This document shows, piece after piece, positions 17,114 through 23,635 of a DNA stretch of 23,635 nucleotides (the first letter of the stretch is position 1; each line of letters begins with the position of its first letter). The stretch lies in contig CAKUZC010000004.1 in NCBI GenBank assembly GCA_934718145.1, positions 1 to 23,635 on the forward strand. Reading direction: 5' to 3'. Source of the DNA: an uncultured Eubacteriales bacterium. GTDB taxonomy: Bacteria; Bacillota; Clostridia; Oscillospirales; Acutalibacteraceae. The notes below the pieces were generated by a model. It made no database searches and was not told the DNA's origin. It saw nothing but the letters and a program-made list of their open reading frames with translations. The translations under genes and the position numbers were made by a program.

Positions 17114-17647
17114 TTATTTTTTTAATTTTTCAATCATATCAGCAGACACATCAATCTCAACAACACCATCCATATTACATTCGTAAGCATAAATAACATC
17201 TTGAGATGTTTTAAAATTCCTTGCCAAAATTATTAGTTCTTTTTTATTATCTTCATTAATATCTTTGATCCACACTTTTTCTACATCAGACGCATCTATT
17301 AAAACATCATTTATAATTTCATAACTTTCGTCTAAGCAAGAAAGCACAAAAACATGAACAGTATCAGATACATCAGGAGATTTACAGAATACAATTTTTA
17401 AATTTTTTCTATTTTCTAAATCTTCAAAACTTATGACTGAAGAGTATTTTCCTTCAAACAAAGGATAAACCCAAATTATCTCACTTTCCAAATATTCTTG
17501 AACAACACTTTTTATCTTGTTCTGATTCTCAGAAATTCTAGGGGGATTCATTGCACTTGGAATATCAAAAAAATTCTCTACTTTACATCCCGGAATTAAA
17601 ACTAAAAATCCACATAAAAAAATTATTTTACAAACTTTAAATTTCAA
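17114..17647 (-). CDS. Hypothetical lipoprotein heading the two-component operon
   Basis: 177 residues. A lipoprotein signal with a hydrophobic core ends in VLIPGC (Cys21). The mature part is small and has an FG-GAP/VCBS-like strand, WIKDINEDNKKELIILAR (about 125-143), similar to short lipoproteins of Clostridia that carry a 'DINxDxxxE' turn. TTG 17647 is the start, with GGAGG seven bases upstream. It is followed by the regulator gene after 17 bases, so it may be an accessory sensor or a signal-modulating partner of the kinase. That role is inferred from position only. Confidence 0.75.
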   Translation of the reverse strand: MKFKVCKIIFLCGFLVLIPGCKVENFFDIPSAMNPPRISENQNKIKSVVQEYLESEIIWVYPLFEGKYSSVISFEDLENRKNLKIVFCKSPDVSDTVHVFVLSCLDESYEIINDVLIDASDVEKVWIKDINEDNKKELIILARNFKTSQDVIYAYECNMDGVVEIDVSADMIEKLKK

Positions 17648-17684
17648 AAACTGACCTCCATTTTTGATTTAGGCTATACTGTGA

Positions 17685-17713
17685 ATTATAACATACTTTA
17701 TCATTTATTTAAA
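17685..17713 (-). promoter_or_regulatory. Promoter of the lipoprotein-RR-HK-prmC operon
   Basis: On the minus strand TATAAT (17690-17685) is preceded by TGT, an extended -10. The -35 at 17 bp is weak (TTTAAA), which the extended -10 may compensate. Confidence 0.55.
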
Positions 17714-17777
17714 TGCATAATAAGGTATTTTAAATATTAAATGAAATATAGCTTTTAAAACGCCAAAAACAAAATTA

Positions 17778-17806
17778 TTGACAATTAAATACATTAAATA
17801 TATAAT
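17778..17806 (+). promoter_or_regulatory. Full-consensus sigma-A promoter of the CIS-tube operon
   Basis: TTGACA (17778-17783), exactly 17 bp, TATAAT (17801-17806). Both hexamers match consensus fully, the best such site I found in the window. The predicted start near 17813 leaves a leader of about 50 nt. Confidence 0.85.
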
Positions 17807-17863
17807 AAACTAAAAATATTATATTTTTCAAACAAAATAAATTAAAAATCGAGGGATGACTAT

Positions 17864-18634
17864 ATGGGACTTAAAAACAGACTAGGAACTCTTGGAGCTA
17901 ATTACCGTACAAATGTTTTATATGATTTCAGTTTAGTTTCAAAGGCAGTATTTCACATTTTTGATTATGAAGGTGAGGATGACTCGTCCTTTCCATTTAA
18001 TCTTATGGATAAAACATTGGAATTTAGATTTTCAGGTAAATTAACACATAAAGAAGCTCTTCCGGTTCAAATAAATCCTAACAGTATAAGAATAAACTAT
18101 GGTGGAACAATAGGAAGTTCTAGACAAAAAAATACTACGCCAAAAACAAGTTCTCGTTTGGGCAACTATGAGATTGTACGAAAAGCAAATGAATACAGTG
18201 GTGGTGCATTTGACATAGATCTTGAATACGATGTATATGACGAATATATGATGAGAACGGCAGAAGGAGTAATAGGAAAAAGTTCTGTGTCTTTACTTTC
18301 ATCAAATGATACAAGTTTGAGAAAATTGTGTGAATTTTCTTGTATGCCGGATATTTACGTTTTATTTGAATGGGGAGATATAGAGTGCTTTGGCATTTTT
18401 GAATCAGTAAATACTACTTTCAATACATTTTCGCAATGGGGAATCCCTTTAAAAGCTTCTGCAAATATTAACATAAGAAAGCAAGTTTTGGAAACCACTA
18501 TTGACCATAAAGAAAAGTCTCCGAAATCTACTACTGTTATAAGTACTGCCGATTTTGCAAAAATGAAATCTTATAGAACATTAGAAAACGTAGCACTAAC
18601 ATCTCAGCTTATTGCTACTCAAGCTTTGAGATAA
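17864..18634 (+). CDS. Contractile injection system tube-type protein (Afp7/Pvc7-like N domain)
   Basis: 256 residues, no signal peptide. The pattern matches the tube/adaptor protein family of extracellular contractile injection systems. VQINPNSIRINYG (about 68-80) corresponds to the 'FNP..' strand. FDIDLEYDVYDEY (116-128) is the family's aliphatic strand with acidic turn. MPDIYVLFEWGDIECFGIFESV (161-182) is the 'PP..F.WG...F.G.v.sv' core. FNTFSQWGIPLKASANINI (186-204) is the 'y..F...G.P.RA...' end. Known homologues join the inner tube to the baseplate, and some carry a LysM domain; this one has none, only a polar tail of about 50 residues. GAGGG lies eight bases before the ATG. No sheath, baseplate, spike or AAA+ ATPase gene lies within reach here. 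The family call is by pattern, without a search. A prophage tail protein is the main alternative. Confidence 0.72.
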   Translation: MGLKNRLGTLGANYRTNVLYDFSLVSKAVFHIFDYEGEDDSSFPFNLMDKTLEFRFSGKLTHKEALPVQINPNSIRINYGGTIGSSRQKNTTPKTSSRLGNYEIVRKANEYSGGAFDIDLEYDVYDEYMMRTAEGVIGKSSVSLLSSNDTSLRKLCEFSCMPDIYVLFEWGDIECFGIFESVNTTFNTFSQWGIPLKASANINIRKQVLETTIDHKEKSPKSTTVISTADFAKMKSYRTLENVALTSQLIATQALR

Positions 18635-18666
18635 AAATGTAAATGTAAAAAAGGAGGTTTAACAGG

Positions 18667-21585
18667 ATGGCATTTTCATCACTAACCCGAGACACACAAT
18701 CAGCTACAAAAAGCAATAATAATCCCCTAATTCCAAATCCTCAGTTTGACACGTCAACCTCTCAATCTACAGCTAATAATGGAATAATCGAAAATATTAA
18801 TAGTTTTATAGAAAAAGTAGAAAACTCAGAACAAAATTTCAGCCAGGAAGACTGTGCTGGACTATTAAAAGAGTTAGATAGCAGTACTCACATAGTTGGA
18901 AATATACAGATGGGAATTCAGGTGAATTGGCCCAACACAGATCCCAGATTGATAACGAAAGTGTTGAATTATGTACAAGCGCTCAGTATACTTGTAAAGC
19001 CTGTATACAATACTGATAGATCAGACATAGAAACTCTTCAAACGTTGGAGAAAAAATCAAGTTATTCAGGCATTGAATTTCCAGCTTCACTTGAACAAGA
19101 AATAGAATCAAAGATATCTAAGATTGAAAATTTTGTTGAATGTTTAGAACAAGCAGAAGATGGTAAAAAAGAAGCCGTTGAAAAACTGTTTTCTGAGAAT
19201 AATGGATTAGAAAAATATATAAAAGAAAATATAATAGACAGAAGACGTGCAAAAGATTCTTATTCTTTCGGAACAGTTGATGATAAAACCGTTAGATTAG
19301 CTAAAATTTATGCTCTATATCAGATAAATAACGGCAATATTAATGATAATTTTGAAAATTTCAGTTTGTTGGTGTCCTTATTAAAAACTAAAAGAGTTTC
19401 TTCAGAAAAATTAATGCTAGCTGCAAAACAATATATAGGTAGAAAAAAATTATCCAGTGAAGATGGAAAAACCGATATTAAACAAGAAAATGAGATCTGG
19501 GGAGAACCGGATAACGCTTTTTTAGATGATTTAAAGAAAGACATCAATAGTAAATCATTTCAAGATTCTCTAGAAAAGGTTACTAATTTATATAAAGAAT
19601 TTAATGATAAATACCATCAAATTAATCCTGCCCCCAAGGATAACAAGGCTTTTTATGAGTTATTACGACAAAACGAATACAGTGATTTTAGGTATAATTT
19701 GGAAAAAAAATATAAAAATTTAAACGAAGATGAAATATATAACATATTAAAAAATTCTTCATTTGCAGTAAAATTTGTAGGGGAACAAAAATTAAATGTA
19801 AAAAATATTGACGACACCATAACATATGGGAATTTTTTGAAAGAGTTTCAAGAGAATTTTCCATTTTCCAGTAGCCCAATCTCCAAAGAAAACGGTGATG
19901 AAGAAATGGGTGATGAGAATTATAAACCTAATGAAGGTCATGATGAAAAAGATGAAAACATTACCCCCGAAACCGAAGCTGAAGAGAATAGTGGTATACC
20001 TATTGCAGATAACAAAGAAGTTATAGATTACGTTGATGGTCTTTTTAGTGATGAGGAAGAATATTTTGATGGAAATATATTAGAATTATCCAATAAATTC
20101 AAAGGGTATACAATGAATGACAGGTGTAAAAAAGGTAGTTTAAAAGAGGTTGTAAAAATCGTATCAATGTTGAAATCTAAATACGGTTCTGCTAAAGGTT
20201 TGAAGAATATTTTAAATGTTCTGGAAAAATCAATTAATAAGTACATTAAAGACAACGCTGGTCTGCTGGAAATGATAGAAGATAGTGCTAAAACTAATGC
20301 CGATGTTGACAAAAATAAATTAGACGTTGTAGATATGTTAGAAGCTAATATACTTAACGCAGCGAATGCAATAAAACAACTGTGTGAGGGTGGAAATCAA
20401 AACCAATATGAAAATAGTGGTACATTCCATAAAATAAAAAGCAAACTCAAAAATGGAGTTCATAAAGCAAAAAATAAAATCACAGGTAAAAATGACGACA
20501 AATACAGTTATGAAAAATCCATATATATACTGGCTAAACTTCTCAGAGCAACCGAAGATAGTAAAATTAATCGTAAAGACGTATATGAAAGAAAACAGCT
20601 TGCAGCTGACGGTGTAAGAATTGCACGTATGATAAATTTAAGAGTAGAAGCCATTGACGCAGCTATGGGTGCACATGCATATCAAGGCTACATTCATCCA
20701 AGTGATGTTGATCATGTAGCAGAAGGCAGTCTTGATGAAAATTATGAAAAATTACAAGTCTTGTATCAACAATTTAAAAACTTAAAGTCTATTTCAAGTA
20801 TGTTTACGGATGCCCCGCACAATAAAAATAACCAATCTGTAGATAACAATGATCAAAAACAAGCACATCGACCCCGCAAAGTTCTTGTTAAGTTTATCAC
20901 AGATATGCTTGACCTTATAGAAAAAATAGAAAAATCCTTGAATATCGAACCACCCGATGATGAGGATAGAGGTTATGGCCCAGGTGAAAGCAGCGGTGGA
21001 TATAGTGAAAACGTATTTATCAATCTACAACAATCGGAATTTTCTGAAATTAATGATGACGCTGGTAAAATTAATTGTAAGTACAAAGCTGTAAGGTTTG
21101 TATGCAGAGTTTTTGGAATTTTGGCATATAGTGTTAATAAATCTAAAATCGATAGTAAAGACGTAGCTCAATTGGAAGCTATAAGAGAAAAATATGCAAA
21201 CAATTCAAGCGAAGAATCTAGAAAATTATATAGTGATGATTTAAATAAATCTAAAAAAGGTGACTTTATCGGTTACTCAAGCAATATCTCTGATGCAGTT
21301 GTTCCAAATATCAAAGAGGATATTGACAAATTGAAAGATCTGATTGAGAGTACAAAAGGATCAAAAGATGATAATGGTAAAATTTTGATTAATTATAAAG
21401 ATTTTAAAAAATTATTTTCTAATACTATTGCCAACACCAAGGATTCTTCATCATGGATAGGTATGCCCGAAAAGTTCATCAACCGCTTCGGAGAGATTTT
21501 AGTTAAATTTTCTAAAAAATCGTTTAATCTTAAATACTTACACGATAGTAACGATAAAATGAACCTTGAAACTTTTGAAACATAG
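18667..21585 (+). CDS. Large soluble protein of unknown function, partner of the CIS tube protein
   Basis: 972 residues, hydrophilic, no signal peptide or membrane segment. I do not recognise it. The first 40 residues are Ser/Asn/Thr-rich and probably disordered. Then comes a helical region (about 40-400), a strongly acidic low-complexity linker (about 404-445), and a second helical part (about 446-760). A short Gly/acidic linker (about 761-782) leads into a C-terminal helical part. Degenerate helical modules recur at about 96-130, 208-242, 616-650 and 806-842; the last two share the turn SKI(N/D)xKDV. AAGGAGG lies nine bases before the ATG. It follows the tube gene by 32 bases and is closed by a strong terminator, so the two genes form a unit. 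A cargo, tape-measure-like or scaffold role would fit the context but nothing in the sequence proves it. Confidence 0.8.
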   Translation: MAFSSLTRDTQSATKSNNNPLIPNPQFDTSTSQSTANNGIIENINSFIEKVENSEQNFSQEDCAGLLKELDSSTHIVGNIQMGIQVNWPNTDPRLITKVLNYVQALSILVKPVYNTDRSDIETLQTLEKKSSYSGIEFPASLEQEIESKISKIENFVECLEQAEDGKKEAVEKLFSENNGLEKYIKENIIDRRRAKDSYSFGTVDDKTVRLAKIYALYQINNGNINDNFENFSLLVSLLKTKRVSSEKLMLAAKQYIGRKKLSSEDGKTDIKQENEIWGEPDNAFLDDLKKDINSKSFQDSLEKVTNLYKEFNDKYHQINPAPKDNKAFYELLRQNEYSDFRYNLEKKYKNLNEDEIYNILKNSSFAVKFVGEQKLNVKNIDDTITYGNFLKEFQENFPFSSSPISKENGDEEMGDENYKPNEGHDEKDENITPETEAEENSGIPIADNKEVIDYVDGLFSDEEEYFDGNILELSNKFKGYTMNDRCKKGSLKEVVKIVSMLKSKYGSAKGLKNILNVLEKSINKYIKDNAGLLEMIEDSAKTNADVDKNKLDVVDMLEANILNAANAIKQLCEGGNQNQYENSGTFHKIKSKLKNGVHKAKNKITGKNDDKYSYEKSIYILAKLLRATEDSKINRKDVYERKQLAADGVRIARMINLRVEAIDAAMGAHAYQGYIHPSDVDHVAEGSLDENYEKLQVLYQQFKNLKSISSMFTDAPHNKNNQSVDNNDQKQAHRPRKVLVKFITDMLDLIEKIEKSLNIEPPDDEDRGYGPGESSGGYSENVFINLQQSEFSEINDDAGKINCKYKAVRFVCRVFGILAYSVNKSKIDSKDVAQLEAIREKYANNSSEESRKLYSDDLNKSKKGDFIGYSSNISDAVVPNIKEDIDKLKDLIESTKGSKDDNGKILINYKDFKKLFSNTIANTKDSSSWIGMPEKFINRFGEILVKFSKKSFNLKYLHDSNDKMNLETFET

Positions 21586-21623
21586 CCTTTATATTTAAAA
21601 ACTTGATATTTTAAAAATGGTTA

Positions 21624-21665
21624 GCTCTTATGAGATTTTATTGAATCTTGTAAGAGCATTTTTTA
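21624..21665 (+). terminator. Strong terminator of the CIS-tube operon
   Basis: A 14-bp stem (21624-21637 with 21644-21657, two G-T pairs) with a six-base loop, followed by T-rich tail from 21659. Confidence 0.88.
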
Positions 21666-21676
21666 ACAATTATATC
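21648..21676 (+). promoter_or_regulatory. Possible promoter of feoAB
   Basis: TTGTAA (about 21648-21653), a 17-bp spacer and TATATC (21671-21676) would overlap the preceding terminator's 3' arm. Each hexamer matches consensus only partly. Confidence 0.4.
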
Positions 21677-21687
21677 TGACCCTGCAT

Positions 21688-21708
21688 ACTATGTAAAAAA
21701 CTATGTAA
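21688..21708 (+). repeat. Short direct repeat ACTATGTAA x2 before feoA
   Basis: Two copies of the nine-base word, 12 bases apart (21688-21696 and 21700-21708), just upstream of the feoA ribosome site. It could be a regulator site for iron control or chance in AT-rich DNA. Confidence 0.4.
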
Positions 21709-21719
21709 GCGAGGCAAAA

Positions 21720-21962
21720 ATGATGGAAATAACCGTAATGCCACTGAGCAAATCTTCTGTCGGAGAAAATTTAAAAGTCATTGCTGTAAGATTGAACAAA
21801 CAAAAAAAGCGCAGACTTTCCGACCTTGGAATATTGCCCGGAACAAAAATAAAAGTTCTTCAAAAAAGTCCTTGCGGCGATCCTGTAGCGTATTGTGTGA
21901 GAGGCACGGTAATAGCTCTGCGCAATGAGGACACCAAAAAAATAATAGTTGAAACTGTTTAA
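21720..21962 (+). CDS. feoA: Ferrous iron transport protein A
   Basis: Small cytoplasmic SH3-like protein that assists FeoB. MPLS near the start, KRRLSDLGILPGTKIKVLQKSPCGDPVAYCVRG and the final strand match the FeoA family, with the usual Leu-Gly-x-x-Pro-Gly turn. 80 aa is normal. GAGG (21711-21714) lies five bases before ATG 21720 and eight before ATG 21723, so the true start may be one codon later. It is 35 bases upstream of feoB, the usual pairing. Confidence 0.93.
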   Translation: MMEITVMPLSKSSVGENLKVIAVRLNKQKKRRLSDLGILPGTKIKVLQKSPCGDPVAYCVRGTVIALRNEDTKKIIVETV

Positions 21963-21997
21963 ATTTAAAATAACATTAACCGGAGTTGACCTTACTT

Positions 21998-23635
21998 ATG
22001 AACCTAACAAAAAGTTCAAAAACTAAAGTAAGGAAGTCTCAAAAAAATGCTTTATTAAAAAAATCAAAAACTATTGCCATAGCCGGAAATCCAAATGTAG
22101 GAAAGAGTACTGTCTTTAATGCTTTGACCGGTCTTAATCAGCATACGGGAAACTGGCCCGGAAAAACGGTTCAATGCGCTAGAGGAAAATATGTTTACGG
22201 TTCGACAGAATTTAAACTTGTAGACTTACCGGGAACATATTCGCTCATTTCTAACTCTCCGGAAGAAGAAATTGCCAGAAATTTCATATGCTTTGAAAAT
22301 CCGGATGCGGTAATAATAACAGTAGATGCAACTTGTCTGGAAAGAAGTCTTAATTTAGCAATACAAATACTGGAACTAACAAAAAATGCTGTAATTTGTC
22401 TAAATTTAATAGATGAAGCTAATCACAAGAAAATTCATATAGATATAGACGAACTTTCATTACAATTGGGAGTACCTGTAATAGCTACAAACGCAAGAAA
22501 AGGAACCGGACTTAACGAATTAATGGAAAACGTGGAAAAAGTAGCTTTTAAAAAAATCAAAACATTCAGAGTAAAAAATGATTACGGAAATGATATTGAA
22601 AAATCTTTGGAAAAAATTGAATCTGTCGTAGAAAAAATTCAAAAATCAAATGTAAATTCAAGATGGATAAGTGTAAGACTTCTTGAAAGTAACCCGGATT
22701 TTTCATCTTCATTTGAAAATACCAGTGTTGATTATTCAGAAATTGAAGACACAGTAAAAAATGAATTGATTAATTTAAGTAAAAAAAACTTAAGTATCGA
22801 AACCATTCAAGAAAAGATATCAGAGTCATTGATAAAAAGAGCTGAAAAAATTTATAATCTATGTGTAAAAATTGAAAACAGAAATTACGATAACTCCGAC
22901 AGAAAAATTGACAAAATTTTAACATCTAAAATTACCGGTTTTCCGATAATGATTTTAATGCTATTTGGAATTTTTTGGATAACAATTGTCGGCGCAAACT
23001 ATCCATCGGAAATTATCGCTTCTGTCTTGTTTAAAGTGCAAGATATACTTTTGGAACTGATGAAATCTGCAAACTCTCCCCCATGGCTATACGGAATTTT
23101 AATTGAAGGAATTTACAGAACATTAGCTTGGGTAATATCAGTAATGCTCCCACCTATGGCTATATTCTTCCCTTTATTTACTTTTCTTGAAGATATTGGA
23201 TATCTTCCACGTGCAGCATTCAATATGGATAACATATTTAAAAAATCGGGTGCTCACGGAAAACAAGCTTTGACAATGTGCATGGGATTTGGGTGCAATG
23301 CATGTGGAATAATCGGATGTAGAATTATAGATTCTCCAAGAGAACGAATAATAGGAATCCTTACAAATAATTTTGTTCCGTGCAACGGAAGATTTCCATT
23401 ATTGATATCTGTTATTACAATGTTTTGTATAGGAAATACCATACCGTGTTGCGATTCTCTTTTTAAAGCATTAATTTTAACAGGAGCAATATTATTTGGA
23501 ATTTCAATAACATTTTTAACGTCTAAACTCTTATCTATGACTATCTTAAAAGGAGTTCCTTCATCTTTTATATTAGAATTGCCTCCTTATAGAAAACCTC
23601 AACTAGGAAAAATACTTATTCATTCAGTTATGGAT
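21998..23635 (+). CDS. feoB: Ferrous iron transporter B, 3' end beyond window
   Basis: GTP-driven ferrous iron permease; 546 codons visible, open at the window end. A basic N-terminal extension of about 23 residues precedes the G domain: G1 GNPNVGKST, the FeoB-specific GNWPGKTV, G3 DLPG, G4 NLID and G5 TNARKGTG. A helical GDI-like region follows, then membrane segments from about residue 312. The gate motif is the Cys-rich type: MGFGCNACGIIGCRIIDSPRERIIGILTNNFVPCNGRFP, found in clostridial FeoB instead of the NVPA form. ATG 21998 is preceded by CGGAG at a rather long spacing of 12, so translation may be partly coupled to feoA. Confidence 0.95.
   Translation, partial: MNLTKSSKTKVRKSQKNALLKKSKTIAIAGNPNVGKSTVFNALTGLNQHTGNWPGKTVQCARGKYVYGSTEFKLVDLPGTYSLISNSPEEEIARNFICFENPDAVIITVDATCLERSLNLAIQILELTKNAVICLNLIDEANHKKIHIDIDELSLQLGVPVIATNARKGTGLNELMENVEKVAFKKIKTFRVKNDYGNDIEKSLEKIESVVEKIQKSNVNSRWISVRLLESNPDFSSSFENTSVDYSEIEDTVKNELINLSKKNLSIETIQEKISESLIKRAEKIYNLCVKIENRNYDNSDRKIDKILTSKITGFPIMILMLFGIFWITIVGANYPSEIIASVLFKVQDILLELMKSANSPPWLYGILIEGIYRTLAWVISVMLPPMAIFFPLFTFLEDIGYLPRAAFNMDNIFKKSGAHGKQALTMCMGFGCNACGIIGCRIIDSPRERIIGILTNNFVPCNGRFPLLISVITMFCIGNTIPCCDSLFKALILTGAILFGISITFLTSKLLSMTILKGVPSSFILELPPYRKPQLGKILIHSVMD

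Noticed and set aside
17864..21585. Remnant prophage
   Set aside because: Apart from one tail-like protein there is no integrase, capsid, portal, holin or attachment repeat, and flanking genes are housekeeping. Kept as an alternative only for the tube gene's origin.

Overview
The window reads as chromosome of a low-GC, spore-forming Clostridia-type bacterium (Bacillota), plausibly a gut-associated member of the Oscillospirales or a relative. The support is AT-rich coding with strong AGGAGG-type ribosome sites and sigma-A promoters, three sporulation-linked genes (SpoIID, the YtfI-like DUF2953 protein, GerW/YtfJ), a Gram-positive ABC uptake system with a lipoprotein binding protein, and a clostridial-type FeoA/FeoB pair. 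The exact lineage cannot be fixed from this sequence alone.

Layout. 1-31 is the 3' end of a tRNA with its terminator. 288-2126 (+) is asparagine synthetase B. 2283-5196 (-) holds two adjacent paralogues of unknown function, which share a domain I do not recognise: one copy in the first protein, two in the second, each followed by coiled coil. 5386-6375 (+) is a secreted phosphatidylinositol-specific phospholipase C. 6440-9049 (-) is a three-gene ABC importer of the SsuABC/ThiXYZ/NMT1 type. 9147-10857 (-) is an M50 protease-ytfI-gerW operon with a clear promoter, and 10916-11926 (-) is spoIID. 12087-13958 (+) carries a polytopic membrane protein and GAPDH. 14086-17647 (-) is an operon of lipoprotein, OmpR-type regulator, sensor kinase and PrmC, with the kinase and prmC overlapping by 4 bp. 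17864-21585 (+) is a self-contained two-gene unit with a full-consensus sigma-A promoter and a strong terminator. It encodes a contractile-injection-system (CIS) tube-type protein and a 972-residue protein I do not recognise. 21720 to the window end (+) is feoA and a truncated feoB.

The best candidates for something undescribed are: (i) the isolated CIS tube-protein operon, where a phage-tail-like structural part sits with a large novel soluble protein and with no sheath, baseplate or ATPase gene in view; (ii) the two-gene family with the 'INSSSM ... S(K)KGAR' domain, where the second gene is an internal duplication; and (iii) the 3' end of the first of these genes, where an in-frame U UUA AAC heptamer leads into a short, coiled-coil-like -1 extension. 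That is either a programmed frameshift or a recent one-base deletion. The housekeeping genes appear ordinary apart from prmC being coupled to a two-component system.
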